Shown here in pieces: positions 34,315 to 43,645 of a stretch of DNA of 64,000 bases (position 1 is the first letter of the stretch; each line of letters opens with the position of its first letter). The DNA lies in contig NZ_CANMNK010000007.1 of the NCBI RefSeq assembly GCF_947499265.1, positions 1-64,000 on the forward strand, read 5' to 3'. This stretch comes from an uncultured Roseobacter sp. (GTDB lineage Bacteria; Pseudomonadota; Alphaproteobacteria; Rhodobacterales; Rhodobacteraceae). The translations under genes were made by a program, and so were the position numbers. Under the pieces are notes generated by a model. The model did no database searches. It worked only from the letters and a program-made list of their open reading frames with translations, and was not told where the DNA came from.

Positions 34315-34365
34315 TTGTTTTCAATGCTATATTGAAAACAACACCTCTTGTTCTTAAGAACAAGA
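34315..34365. repeat. Two further palindromes near the right end
   Basis: TTGTTTTCAAT (34315-34325) and ATTGAAAACAA (34331-34341) are perfect 11-bp inverses with loop GCTAT. A perfect 20-bp palindrome centred on CTTAAG spans 34346-34365. They continue the palindrome cluster towards attR. Confidence 0.75.
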
Positions 34366-34493
34366 CCCTAAACAGTACTAGTCTTACGATGGATGACCAT
34401 CGCTTCGCGGTACTTATAATTACACATTAACTTACACAATACAGCTAAAATTGATTACAAAATATTTAATAACAACAGTTTGTGTATTTAATT

Positions 34494-34537
34494 AGCCCCC
34501 TCCTAAGGGGCAGGTTGCAGGTTCGAATCCTGCCGGG
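34494..34537 (+). repeat. Right attachment repeat (attR, 44 bp)
   Basis: Exact copy of 14104-14147. The sequence that follows (ATCACCA) differs from the intact tRNA end (GTCGCCA) at two positions. It probably retains the original host tRNA 3' end displaced by the island. Confidence 0.93.
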
Positions 34538-34723
34538 ATCACCAAAAACACTTTCAAAAAGAGTGCTTAGAGCTGCAAGGATTGTCGCGGGGTGCTCGCG
34601 AGGCGTCTCGGTGGCGTGAGCGATGTTGAAAGGTCCTCGTCTTTTTGTTTCAGGCATTCTGCTTATGTCGATTGGCGAGGCGGCGCATATCGCTTCGTCG
34701 GAACGCCATGAAAGGGAACTGTT

Positions 34724-35050
34724 GTGAACAGCTTCATCAAAAAGGTTGCTGTGGCAGCCATTACCATCGTCACGATAAGTGCCGCGACGACGTCTCAGGC
34801 GCGGGCTGATACATCAAACCTGGGCGTTTTCGCTTTGGGTGCGATCGCAGGTGGGATCATTGCCAAGGAGCTCAATGGCAAACGCCCGAACCATGCCATA
34901 AGCCGCAAAAATGTGCATCAACCCAAATATGGGCATGGGGTCCATCGCTCTCACAAAACGCACCGCAAGCACGTGAGGCATCACAAACGTTTTCACCGTC
35001 ATGGCAAATTTGGTCACGCACACGCTTATCGGTACAAGCACAGTCACTGA
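34724..35050 (+). CDS. Small exported histidine-rich protein
   Basis: 108 aa, GTG start. Signal peptide (about 1-28, cleavage after SQARA), a glycine-zipper-like hydrophobic segment (LGVFALGAIAGGIIA), then a very basic His/Lys/Arg-rich tail (about 18 His in the last 55 residues). Metal binding or envelope association is suggested by composition only. Located just outside attR, so it belongs to the host or to an older insertion. Confidence 0.6.
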   Translation: MNSFIKKVAVAAITIVTISAATTSQARADTSNLGVFALGAIAGGIIAKELNGKRPNHAISRKNVHQPKYGHGVHRSHKTHRKHVRHHKRFHRHGKFGHAHAYRYKHSH

Positions 35051-35088
35051 GACGTATTGTGGATATGAGGAGTTAAGGATTCGTCTTA

Positions 35089-35280
35089 GTGGCGCTCGAT
35101 ACGCCCTGGGGTCTGTGGAAGTTTCTGGAACCCCTGCCGCGCGTGGAGTTGTCACTGCACTCCATTCACTATCTCGACATGGTGCGCGCGCTTTTGGGGG
35201 AACCGCTGGGCATTCATGCCAAGACAATCGGCCATTCCGACAGCAAGATCGCTCAGACGCGCACGGCGGCCGTTCCGGCG
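35089..35280 (+). pseudogene. Fragment of a Gfo/Idh/MocA-type oxidoreductase
   Basis: The frame reads PWGLWKFLEPLPRVELS, HSIHYLDMVRALLGEP and then AKTIGHSDSKIAQTRTAA, the middle part of a Gfo/Idh/MocA dehydrogenase. Neither the N-terminal Rossmann domain nor the C-terminal end is present. Homology seems to fade after about 35280. A relic, perhaps left by earlier rearrangement beside this tRNA hotspot. Confidence 0.7.
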
Positions 35281-35376
35281 TTGGCTGATGTTAACAAGTT
35301 GGGGACTCGCTATTCTGATGTTGTTGGAACCACTGGTTCAGGCACGTCCACCACGATTGTTAGCTTGATGAATGCG

Positions 35377-36342
35377 CTACTCGGGGTCTTTTTCGCGGTT
35401 AATGAAGTGTGATACGCGTGGTGACGTGCCGGTTTCCGGGCGCGAGCGGGTGCGCAGCACCGGTTGCTCAGATCCTGGCGCTTTGCTTTCGCGTAACACG
35501 ATGAAAAGTCCACTGGCGATGATGATGGCGGAGCCAATGATGGTCGCATTGTCCGGTGTCTCGTCAAAAAACATCAAGCCGTAAAATGAGGCCCACAGGA
35601 TTTGCGAATACTGCATCGGTGCGACCACGACCGCTTCGCCGGTGTTGTAGGCGGCGATCAGGAAACGGCCCGCAGTCCAGGCCAGCAAGGCAATCACGCC
35701 CAGTTTGCCCAGGTCAGCCAGCGGTAGGGGTTGATAGACCAGGGGCAACAGCGCCGCCATCACGATGAAGTTCGCCATCATCGGGTAGAGCATGATCACG
35801 ACTGTGCGCTCTTCCCGCCCGATTTTGCGCACGATAATGGATGCAATCGAGCCACAGATGGCAGAGATCAACGCGGCAAGGTGGCCGAGTTCCAGTTCGG
35901 CCTCTCCCGGCCGCAAGACAACCAGAACACCGCACAGTCCAACGGCAACCGCGATCCAGCGGCGCAGTTTCACCTGCTCCCCCAGTATCGGGATGGCAAG
36001 GATCGTGATCAGTAGCGGCGAGGCAAAGAGGATTGCGTAGACCTGTGCCAGGGGGAGCACCGAAAAGGCGTAAAACGCGCAAAACCCGGTGATCACCGCC
36101 GCCACGGTGCGCGCTGCCATCCACCACGGATGCTTGGGGATCAGGGTGCCGTGGGTCGCATCGCGCAACAGATACAGCATCGCCAGCGGGAAGCTGAACA
36201 GAACGCTGAAAAACACGATTTGCACCGGGGAATATCCGCCGCCCAGCACTTTGATGATGACATCATGGCTGGCAAAGATACCGAAAGCCACCAGCGCCAT
36301 CAGCGCGGCCTTGAGGTTCGGATGCATCGGTTTCTTGGCCAT
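35377..36342 (-). CDS. EamA/DMT-family transporter
   Basis: 321 aa with ten TM helices in two EamA repeats, starting KAALMALVAFGIFASHDVIIK and ending with a basic, disordered cytoplasmic tail (about 290-321). Members export amino acids, purines or other metabolites; substrate is not readable. Its neighbours (leuB and an oxidoreductase relic) give no firm clue. Confidence 0.88.
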   Translation of the reverse strand: MAKKPMHPNLKAALMALVAFGIFASHDVIIKVLGGGYSPVQIVFFSVLFSFPLAMLYLLRDATHGTLIPKHPWWMAARTVAAVITGFCAFYAFSVLPLAQVYAILFASPLLITILAIPILGEQVKLRRWIAVAVGLCGVLVVLRPGEAELELGHLAALISAICGSIASIIVRKIGREERTVVIMLYPMMANFIVMAALLPLVYQPLPLADLGKLGVIALLAWTAGRFLIAAYNTGEAVVVAPMQYSQILWASFYGLMFFDETPDNATIIGSAIIIASGLFIVLRESKAPGSEQPVLRTRSRPETGTSPRVSHFINREKDPE

Positions 36343-36459
36343 GGTTTGCTCTCATCGAGAGAAAAAGGAGATGGCCAAACAGGGCCGTTACATCGAATTG
36401 TTCACACCCCGGCGTCGGATCATATCTAACCGGCGGTCGCGCCTGAGCGCGCGGGGCTG

Positions 36460-37566
36460 TTAGAGGCTTGCGTCAAGCGCTGCGAGGATCGCATCACCCA
36501 TTTCCGTTGTGCTGATCGGCATGCCGCCTTCCTCGCCCATCAGGTCGGCCGTGCGCGCGCCATCGGCCAGCACCTTTTCGATGGCGGCCTCCAGCCGGGC
36601 GGCTTCATCGCCCTGATCGAAAGAGTAACGCAACGCCATGGCAAAGCTGAGGATACAGGCGATGGGATTGGCCTTGCCCTGTCCTGCAATGTCTGGCGCT
36701 GATCCGTGCACGGGCTCGTAAAGCGCCCGGGGCGGGCCGCCATCCTTTGGCGCGCCAAGGCTGGCCGATGGCAGCATGCCCAGCGACCCGGTCAGCATCG
36801 CGGCGCAGTCCGACAGGATGTCGCCAAAGAGGTTATCGGTCAGGATCACATCGAATTGTTTGGGCGCGCGGACCAGCTGCATCGCACCATTGTCCGCATA
36901 CATATGCGACAGCTCGATATCCGGGTAATCGGCGTCGCGCACCTTCTGGACAACCTCGCGCCACAGGATGCCGCTCTCCATCACATTGGCTTTCTCCATC
37001 GAGCAGACCTTGCCCGAGCGGCGCCGTGCGAGCTCAAACGCAGACCGCGCCACGCGGTCGATTTCGCCTTCGGTATAGCGCTGTGTGTTGATGCCAACCC
37101 GCTCGTTGCCTTCTTCGAAAATACCGCGGGGCTCGCCAAAATAGACGCCCGAGGTCAATTCGCGCACGATCATGATGTCGAGGCCGGCGACGACGTCCTT
37201 TTTCAGCGAGGAAAAATCCGCCAGCGCGTCAAAGCACTGTGCCGGGCGCAGGTTGGAAAACAGGTCCATCTCCTTGCGCAGCCGCAACAGACCGCGCTCC
37301 GGTTTCACGCTGAAATCAAGGTCATCGTATTTCGGGCCACCCACGGCGCCCAACAGTACCGCGTCTGCTTCGAGGGCGCGCGCCATGGTGTCGTCGTGCA
37401 ACGGCGTTCCGTGCGCGTCATAGGCGGCACCGCCCACCAGATCTTCGCTGACATCAAAGGCCAGATTGCGCTTGTCACCGAACCAGCCGATCACGCGTTT
37501 CACCTGGGCCATGACCTCAGGGCCAATACCGTCGCCAGCGAGAATAAGAAGGGAAGGGTTGGCCAT
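36460..37566 (-). CDS. leuB: 3-isopropylmalate dehydrogenase
   Basis: 368 aa. Motifs of the isocitrate/isopropylmalate dehydrogenase family: [34 protein letters not shown], the [13 protein letters not shown] catalytic region, [10 protein letters not shown] and [13 protein letters not shown]. Oxidises and decarboxylates 3-isopropylmalate with NAD in leucine synthesis. leuD and leuC lie several genes away on the same strand rather than adjacent. Confidence 0.96.
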   Translation of the reverse strand: MANPSLLILAGDGIGPEVMAQVKRVIGWFGDKRNLAFDVSEDLVGGAAYDAHGTPLHDDTMARALEADAVLLGAVGGPKYDDLDFSVKPERGLLRLRKEMDLFSNLRPAQCFDALADFSSLKKDVVAGLDIMIVRELTSGVYFGEPRGIFEEGNERVGINTQRYTEGEIDRVARSAFELARRRSGKVCSMEKANVMESGILWREVVQKVRDADYPDIELSHMYADNGAMQLVRAPKQFDVILTDNLFGDILSDCAAMLTGSLGMLPSASLGAPKDGGPPRALYEPVHGSAPDIAGQGKANPIACILSFAMALRYSFDQGDEAARLEAAIEKVLADGARTADLMGEEGGMPISTTEMGDAILAALDASL

Positions 37567-37661
37567 GATGCGACTCCTGCAACTTTTGTTGCACGCGGCC
37601 TACCCCGCGACCCGGTCAGGGTCAAGAAGCCGGTCAGTGGAATGCCCGTTCTTGCGGCCCT

Positions 37662-38654
37662 TTAGCTGTTTTCGCGGGCCTGCATCGGTGTCATGCCGGT
37701 CCAGTTGTGAAAGGCACGGTAAAACGAATTGGGATCGCGATAGGCCAGCAGATAGGAGATCTCCTCGACGCTCACATCCCCCTGTGCCAGCAGGTCCTTC
37801 GCCATCGACGCGCGGGTCGCATCCAGCAGGGCGCGAAAGGTCTGTCCCTCCTCGTGCAGGCGCCGCTGCAGGCTGCGGCGGCTAAGATGCAACCGCGCGC
37901 AGACGTCATTTGCCGAGGCTTTGCCCGAGGGCAGGATTTCACGCAGCGTCGCTTCCACCCGCTCGGCCATGGTGTCGCGCGATGTACGTTGGGCCAAGCG
38001 GCGTTGCAGGGTGGGGATGAAATCATTGAGCAAAGCCGCATTGGCGGAGATCAGGGGCAGATCGGCATCTTCTGCGCGCAGGATCAGCTCGGCATATGGG
38101 CCCACCTCCGGCATACACTCAAAGTAAGCTTCCAGGGCGTGCCGCAGCGGCGCGATGGACGGACCCTTCACAGAGAGCGGCACGATTTTTACGCCAGTGT
38201 GCACCCGTGCGATTTCGACAAAATAAACCAGGTCGAACAGTTCGAAACTGTCCGGCATCTTGGCCATCTCATCCGAGACGTCGAACCGCAGGGAGAGGCC
38301 CTGAGGCACCCTTTTGATCGTCAGTTTGATTGGGGCCACAAGTGGTTTGAACAGGGCCAGCCGCTCCAGCCCTTCGCGGTAGGTGGCGCTGCTGGTGAAG
38401 GCAATCATCGGCGAATTGCACGGTCGGCTCGCGGCCTTCTGAGCAAAGACTATGGGTGCATTCTCGAAATCGCATTCATCCGACACCGCGCGCCACACTG
38501 CAAAATATGTCGGGCCATCGACGCCGCGATCTTCGGTGTCAATAAAATCGGACGGCAAGCCGACCCGCTCCAGCACCCGCTGTTCTGACAGCTCCAGCAT
38601 CGTGCACATCTGCCGAATTTGCTGGGCAACGGGGTAAAGGGCTTTGCGGCTCAT
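37662..38654 (-). CDS. AraC-family transcriptional regulator
   Basis: 330 aa from the ATG at 38654 (MSRKALYPVA), with AAGGA upstream; the longer reading to 38816 lacks support. An N-terminal Arabinose_bd-like domain (about 15-205) is followed by a C-terminal double HTH (ASANDVCARLHLSRRSLQR and DVSVEEISYLLAYRDPNSF). Of the OruR/GliR-like subgroup by architecture. Divergent from the DUF2306 gene; target unknown. Confidence 0.88.
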   Translation of the reverse strand: MSRKALYPVAQQIRQMCTMLELSEQRVLERVGLPSDFIDTEDRGVDGPTYFAVWRAVSDECDFENAPIVFAQKAASRPCNSPMIAFTSSATYREGLERLALFKPLVAPIKLTIKRVPQGLSLRFDVSDEMAKMPDSFELFDLVYFVEIARVHTGVKIVPLSVKGPSIAPLRHALEAYFECMPEVGPYAELILRAEDADLPLISANAALLNDFIPTLQRRLAQRTSRDTMAERVEATLREILPSGKASANDVCARLHLSRRSLQRRLHEEGQTFRALLDATRASMAKDLLAQGDVSVEEISYLLAYRDPNSFYRAFHNWTGMTPMQARENS

Positions 38655-38836
38655 ATCTTGTCCTTGGGGAAGTTGATCACTCTCATTTGGTTCAATAACG
38701 GGCGATGGGCTACTGCGCGGGTGCGAATTGGCGCATTTTGCTATAGGATTGGCGCGTATTGCAAGTCGCGCCGGTTGCCGCCGTCCCTTCGTGCTCTGGG
38801 TACCAACTACATGCAATCGATGCTACGCAACGGACC

Positions 38837-39496
38837 ATGGTGTCCATAAAACAGCGCCCCCTCGTGACCGGGATTGGCATTGGGTTCCTGATGCTGATGG
38901 TCTTGCCCTTTGCGCTCTATGCCGCGCGCTCCGGGGTGGGTGGCCTTTTCACACCTGGCATCGTGGATAGTCGGTTTTTCGTCGCCGGACGGGGGGTCGG
39001 CAATCACGCGATCTTTGGGCATATGCTGTTGGGCGGTGTGCTCACACTCCTGATCCCGCTGCAGCTTTGGGGCGCGTTGCGGCATCGGTTTCCGGCGTTG
39101 CACAGGTGGAGCGGGCGGCTGCTGGTACCTTTTGCAATGATCACCGGGCTCGGGGGGCTAATTTACATCGCGCTGCGCGGCACGATCGGTGGCTTTTGGA
39201 TGGACGCGGGCTTCACGCTCTATGGCGTTTTGCTGGTGTTGAGTGCGACACAGGCGATCAGATTTGCGCGCGCGGGGCGATACGGCGCGCACCGCCGCTG
39301 GGCGTTGCGCTTGTTTGTGCTGGCCATGGGATCATGGCTCTACCGGGTGCACTATGGGATTTGGTACGCGCTAACCGGTGGCGTGGCATCGACCCCGACG
39401 TTTGAAGGCACCTTTGATCTTGTCCAAAACGTCGCCTTTTACCTGCCCTATCTGCTTTTGCTCGAAGTCTGGCTGCGCAAATCTGCGCCTCGTTAG
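38837..39496 (+). CDS. DUF2306-like membrane protein
   Basis: 219 aa from the ATG at 38837. Six or so TM helices with conserved His (HMLLGGVLTLLIPLQLWG, RHRFPALHRWSGR, RRWALRLFVLAMGSW), typical of DUF2306 cytochrome b561-like membrane proteins. Function unknown. Overlaps the end of the convergent exonuclease-like gene by 4 nt. Confidence 0.8.
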   Translation: MVSIKQRPLVTGIGIGFLMLMVLPFALYAARSGVGGLFTPGIVDSRFFVAGRGVGNHAIFGHMLLGGVLTLLIPLQLWGALRHRFPALHRWSGRLLVPFAMITGLGGLIYIALRGTIGGFWMDAGFTLYGVLLVLSATQAIRFARAGRYGAHRRWALRLFVLAMGSWLYRVHYGIWYALTGGVASTPTFEGTFDLVQNVAFYLPYLLLLEVWLRKSAPR

Positions 39497-40671
39497 CGGG
39501 TGATGTCGACCCAAACGAGCCTGTGACGACTGGCGGTGGCCGCGATTTGCCCCATTTCCGTTTCCGGATCCGGCCATAGCACACCGGCATCAACGACACG
39601 CCAGTCTGACGATGGCAGCACATAATCTACGCGCAGGTTGCCTGGCACAGGGTCGGTCCAATCGACGGTATCGAAGGCGTCATCCGACACCAGAACGCTG
39701 CCCATGCTTTCCGGCATCGGATCCTGCAGCCGCGGATCATCCAGCGTAGCAGTGATCGCCGCCTTGATCCCCTCGCCGCCGCGTCGGTCCTGATTGAAAT
39801 CGCCCAAAAGCACAAAACGGTCCGAGGGGGCCGGCCCAAAGGTGCCGTCCAGATAATGGTGCCAGAACATGATTTCATCGTGGTTGCGCTTGCCGTTGCG
39901 ATCTTCTGGCCCATCGAAGACGGGCGGGCTGGCGTGGAAGGTCATCAAGGTCACGCGCCCCATCTCGGGGACATCGACAGGGACAACCCAATGCCCCGTC
40001 GTGGACAGGCGTTGCACGGCTTGCACCGCCTCGGAAGGGAAGGGGCCTGCGTCGGTCTGGGGGAGCAGCGCTCCTGGCACATCGCGCCAGAGCATTGCGG
40101 AAAAATCCTGCACCATGTCGTGATCGATAGGATGGCGCGACAGTACCGCCATACCGCCTTGCCCAGAAAACTGGCCATAGCTTTGGCCATCGCGCGGGTC
40201 ACCAAGGTAGCCATCGCCATCCATATCGAGTCCGGTCGGCATGCCGGTATTGGGTCGGGCCGCAAATTGATAGGGGTAGTCGATGCCAGTGGCGGCAAGC
40301 GCGTCCACATAAGCCGAGAGCGCCGCCCCGGTCAGATCATAGTCAAAACCCTGCAATGCGATGATATCGGCGTTCGCCTCGGCAATCACCCGGAGGGTCG
40401 AGATGATCTGATCGTCTTCGCCACGCGCAATGTCCCGGAGCAATAGCCCGGGACCTTTACGCTGCAGTTCCGTGTTGAATGTCGCGACGCGCAGGACCTC
40501 TGCACTTGCACCTTGGCTGAGCCCGAGCAGGGCGGCTGCGATCAGGCCGCCTGCAAATCGGCCTCCTCGGATGCGCTTTGATATGCACGCCGCCGCTTTT
40601 CTTCGATCATGCTGGCGATCCGGGTCATTGCAATGCCACGCATGATCATGCTGGCAGGAAGGAAGGCCCAT
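39493..40671 (-). CDS. Exported endonuclease/exonuclease/phosphatase-family protein
   Basis: Up to 392 aa. EEP-fold motifs: VATFNTEL, the ADIIALQGF-type Glu/Gln position, HASPP, VLLGDFNQDRRGG and RVDYVLPS. A probable signal peptide (KRIRGGRFAGGLIAAALLG, ending GASA) indicates export, so extracellular phosphodiesterase or nuclease activity is likely. The given ATG overlaps the upstream gene by 130 nt; the true start is probably near 40590-40560 with a non-ATG codon, after AGGAGG at about 40562. The catalytic Glu after LQ is Gly in ALQGF, an oddity. Confidence 0.75.
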   Translation of the reverse strand: MGLPSCQHDHAWHCNDPDRQHDRRKAAACISKRIRGGRFAGGLIAAALLGLSQGASAEVLRVATFNTELQRKGPGLLLRDIARGEDDQIISTLRVIAEANADIIALQGFDYDLTGAALSAYVDALAATGIDYPYQFAARPNTGMPTGLDMDGDGYLGDPRDGQSYGQFSGQGGMAVLSRHPIDHDMVQDFSAMLWRDVPGALLPQTDAGPFPSEAVQAVQRLSTTGHWVVPVDVPEMGRVTLMTFHASPPVFDGPEDRNGKRNHDEIMFWHHYLDGTFGPAPSDRFVLLGDFNQDRRGGEGIKAAITATLDDPRLQDPMPESMGSVLVSDDAFDTVDWTDPVPGNLRVDYVLPSSDWRVVDAGVLWPDPETEMGQIAATASRHRLVWVDITR

Positions 40672-41384
40672 GAAGTCATCGTCCAGATAAGGGTTTGCGG
40701 GTTCTCCAGTGAGATCGGGTCTATCAGATCAGAGGTCGCCTTGACCACTGCCGGGATGATAAAGGGCAACAGAAATCCCAAGGCGATGTTCACGCGCGCA
40801 TCGCGCTGCAAACGGTAGAGCACGTCGCCGCCTGCGGTCGGGTCAAAGAGCGGCAGGTTCACCCAGACGTTAAATGCGCCGTTGCGCATCGGCCATCCCC
40901 AGATCCGCACCAAGGACACAAAGACGCACATCGCCATCAGCGAGATCAGGTAGGAAATTCCGGCGGCGGACCGCACGTTGTTGATGGTTTCCACGGTCGA
41001 GTCGTAGGGCAACATCAAAACGATGAGCCGCACCGGCGAATAGGGGAAATCAATCGCATTGCCGATGATCGTACCCAACGAGGTGATCGCGTGGGTAAAG
41101 GAGGTTGGCTCCGAATTCCCCTTGGCTATGGTCGTCAGGAGGAAGACGGTCAGGAACAACGCAACAAAACGCAGCCGGTTGAACGGTGCTGCGTCTCTGA
41201 ATTCTACGATGCTGGGCGCGTTCGAGTTATATTCAACAAAAGTCAGAAAGGCAGCGATCAAAGCCATAAGCACGACAATCTGGGACTGGCTGGTCGCTGA
41301 ATCTGGTAACAACAGTGCCGGAGTGGCAATTAACAACGCCACCAATAAACCGCGCATTGCTGCGCCTGACATACGTACAAACAT
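40542..41384 (-). CDS. Conserved membrane protein of unknown function
   Basis: 280 aa from the ATG at 41384 (MFVRMSGAAM), although 41438 is also open. Six or seven TM helices, a basic cytoplasmic C-terminus (EEKRRRAYQSASEEADL). No family recognised. Its last residues overlap the leader of the exonuclease-like gene, suggesting co-transcription. Confidence 0.6.
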   Translation of the reverse strand: MFVRMSGAAMRGLLVALLIATPALLLPDSATSQSQIVVLMALIAAFLTFVEYNSNAPSIVEFRDAAPFNRLRFVALFLTVFLLTTIAKGNSEPTSFTHAITSLGTIIGNAIDFPYSPVRLIVLMLPYDSTVETINNVRSAAGISYLISLMAMCVFVSLVRIWGWPMRNGAFNVWVNLPLFDPTAGGDVLYRLQRDARVNIALGFLLPFIIPAVVKATSDLIDPISLENPQTLIWTMTSWAFLPASMIMRGIAMTRIASMIEEKRRRAYQSASEEADLQAA

Positions 41385-41696
41385 TCGTTTTCCCTTCAAA
41401 CTGGCCAGGAGCGATACGTTGCCGCGTCCTTGTTCCAACTTGATGCCACCGGGGCGGTGGTTGCTGCCTCATTCTTGCCCCATTTGTGACATCATTCGTC
41501 TAAGTTTCGCAAGTCTCGTGGTTAACAAGACGCAATCCATTGGGCGTTTTGAGGGAAGAGGTGGTGCCATCTTGCATCAATACTGTGGCAGAAAACTGGC
41601 ACCACTCAACATGTTGTGGGCGCCCGGGAAACGCCCACAATAAAGGTGTTAACTCTGTGTCATTATCGCTGAATTGGCAACGCGCCGTTTTTCAGA

Positions 41697-42302
41697 TCAA
41701 ACCCAGGGACGGGCCTGCGACGCTGCGGTCTCAAAGCTGTCAATCGCGGCGGATTTTTCCATGGTCAGGCCAATGTCATCCAAGCCGTTCATCAGGCAGT
41801 GCTTTTTGAACGGGTCCACGTCGAAAGTGAACACCTCGCCATCCGAGGTGGTGATGATCTGTGCATCCAGATCGATGCTCATCCGCGCATTCGATCCCTT
41901 TTCCGCATCCTTCATCAAAACATCGACCTGTTCCTGTGGCAGCGCGATGGGCAGGATGCCGTTCTTGAAACAGTTGTTAAAGAAGATGTCCGCAAAGGAC
42001 GGCGCAATCACACAGCGGATGCCAAAGTCCTTGATGGCCCATGGCGCGTGTTCCCGCGATGAGCCGCAACCAAAGTTATCCCCCGCGACAAGGATCTCCG
42101 CGTCGCGATAGGCATCCTGATTCAGCACGAAAGTCGGGATTTCGGCGCCATCGTCGTCATACCGCATCTCGTCAAAGAGGTTCACACCCAGTCCGGAGCG
42201 TTTGATCGTTTTCAGGAACTGTTTCGGGATGATCATATCGGTGTCGATGTTGATCATCGGCATCGGGGCCGCAATACCGGTGAGGGTGTCGAATTTGTCC
42301 AT
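41697..42302 (-). CDS. leuD: 3-isopropylmalate dehydratase small subunit
   Basis: 201 aa, standard length. Motifs [16 protein letters not shown] and [15 protein letters not shown] identify LeuD, which with LeuC isomerises isopropylmalate in leucine synthesis. It is separated from leuC by a CTERM-type surface protein gene. Confidence 0.96.
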   Translation of the reverse strand: MDKFDTLTGIAAPMPMINIDTDMIIPKQFLKTIKRSGLGVNLFDEMRYDDDGAEIPTFVLNQDAYRDAEILVAGDNFGCGSSREHAPWAIKDFGIRCVIAPSFADIFFNNCFKNGILPIALPQEQVDVLMKDAEKGSNARMSIDLDAQIITTSDGEVFTFDVDPFKKHCLMNGLDDIGLTMEKSAAIDSFETAASQARPWV

Positions 42303-42442
42303 TTGGTGCCTCCTGACCCTGATCGGGACGTCAGTTTATCTGCTGCGCAGTACGGCCTCGCCGAACCTGCTGAACTCTCGCCTCTGATGCCGTATTTTTC
42401 AGTGACATTCAATGTCTGCTGGTCCTTGCACACAACATAACA

Positions 42443-42476
42443 AAAGAATGGCGGCACCGGGGTACCGCCATTCTTT
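42443..42476 (-). terminator. Strong hairpin terminator
   Basis: Perfect 12-bp stem AAAGAATGGCGG (42443-42454)/CCGCCATTCTTT (42465-42476) with a small inner ACC/GGT pair. On the minus strand it ends in CTTTTG. It follows the CTERM-type gene. Confidence 0.85.
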
Positions 42477-42548
42477 GTATTGCATGTTTCACCCCTCGGG
42501 TGACCGCTGGCAGACCCGCACCGCGGGCGCAGCGGTTTACCACAAAGC

Positions 42549-43370
42549 TCAGGCTGCTTTGTTGCTCCGGCGGCGCTTCAGCGCTGCGAACCCAAGCACA
42601 CCGGTGAGGATCAGAGGCAGGCCTGCTGGTACTGGCACGGTGTTTGGGGGCGGTGCGACTTCGCGGATGATCTTGGCACGAATGGCGCGCTCGAAATCAT
42701 CAAACCCGGAGGCTGCAACGACAAACGAGCCTGGTCCACCGATAACGTTTGTCTCACCGTAGAGGATCGAGTCGACATTTTCCGAACCGGTATCGCCAAA
42801 GAACGGTGGGTCATTCACGAACAGCGCGTTGATGACGTCGGTTTCGCCCGCCAGCGCCGCATCCCGTGCGTTCTGAACTGCGGCACAGTCTGTTTCGTTC
42901 TGGCCACACTGCACGTTTTCGTTGCCGTCGCCGGTAACATCGATCACCTGACGTATGGATTCGAAGTCATTCGACGCGAAAGAAGCAGCCGCGCCGGTGA
43001 TGCCTGCGGCAAGACCTGTCGAGCCGCTGCCAAGACGGTTCATGTTCCGAAGCGTTTGCGCATAGGCGTTGGCGGATGCAACTGAATCGATCAGCGTCCA
43101 CGCTGTCCCCAGACCCCTATAGAAGGTGTCAAAGAAGCTGACCGCGACGGCAATGCTGCCGGTCGACGAATTCAGGATCTTTTGCTGCACTTCGCTGTCT
43201 TCGAATGCGGCGGCATAGCCGTTGCGGATGAGGTTGTAATCAGTGCTGCTGACCGAGCCGGACGTGTCTGTCAGAAGCATCAGCTCCAGACTGACGGGCG
43301 CGGATTGGGCACTCCCTGTTGAAAGAACGAAGGCCGCAGAGAGGCCCCCAATGAATGCTTTGATCGTCAT
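42549..43370 (-). CDS. DUF1194/VWA-like exported protein with VPxxA-CTERM-like signal
   Basis: 273 aa from the ATG at 43370 (MTIKAFIGG), with AAGGACAG upstream. Signal peptide (1-24), a von Willebrand factor A-like domain with the metal-site motif DTSGSVS and a later DVTGDGNEN, then a C-terminal sorting signal: VPVPAGLPLILTGVLG followed by KRRR. It should be exported and processed by an exosortase-like or related protease. Inserted between leuD and leuC. Confidence 0.82.
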   Translation of the reverse strand: MTIKAFIGGLSAAFVLSTGSAQSAPVSLELMLLTDTSGSVSSTDYNLIRNGYAAAFEDSEVQQKILNSSTGSIAVAVSFFDTFYRGLGTAWTLIDSVASANAYAQTLRNMNRLGSGSTGLAAGITGAAASFASNDFESIRQVIDVTGDGNENVQCGQNETDCAAVQNARDAALAGETDVINALFVNDPPFFGDTGSENVDSILYGETNVIGGPGSFVVAASGFDDFERAIRAKIIREVAPPPNTVPVPAGLPLILTGVLGFAALKRRRSNKAA

Positions 43371-43605
43371 AAGATCTGTCCTTACCAAATTTTAACTCAT
43401 AGAATTGTTATTCAAAATTGAACAACGCATTAACGATATCTTAAAATTGATCAATTTTCAAACTTTTAGCGATTGTATTATGGTATTTTTTAACAATAAC
43501 AGTTCACCTATGCGGTAAATTTTTATCAATACTACTCTTAGGGTTGTGGTGGCTGCCCCCAAGTGTCAGGCTGAAAAATACGAAAAAGCACCTGAAAAAG
43601 GGAAA

Positions 43606-43636
43606 AATGGCCGCGGTTTTCTGCACCGCAGCCATT
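43606..43636 (-). terminator. Terminator after leuC
   Basis: AATGGC/GCCATT and GCGG/CCGC pairings (43606-43636) form a hairpin just after the leuC stop on the minus strand, followed by TTTTT. Confidence 0.75.
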
Positions 43637-43645
43637 AATCGGATC

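Larger units (their letters stand above)
14104..34537 (+). mobile_element. ~20.4 kb genomic island in tRNA-Arg(CCU)
   Basis: Bounded by 44-bp direct repeats of the tRNA 3' half, with a tyrosine integrase adjacent to the intact tRNA copy. Contents: HTH protein, methyltransferase/GHKL/receiver-HEPN/phosphatase operon, resolvase, SLATT and FRG genes, two HerA/TraG-like ATPases, replication-relaxation protein, primase and a palindrome-rich block. It is visibly more AT-rich than the flanks. The backbone suggests an integrated plasmid-like or mobilisable element; no known relaxase or type IV secretion channel is seen. Confidence 0.9.

Noticed and set aside
34100-34365. CRISPR array or integron attC array
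   Set aside because: The repeats are inverted and nested, not regularly spaced direct repeats with spacers, and no cas genes or integron integrase are present; attC core sites are not seen.
14104-34537. Prophage
   Set aside because: No capsid, terminase, portal, tail or lysis genes; the motor ATPases are of the HerA/TraG type and the primase is plasmid-like.
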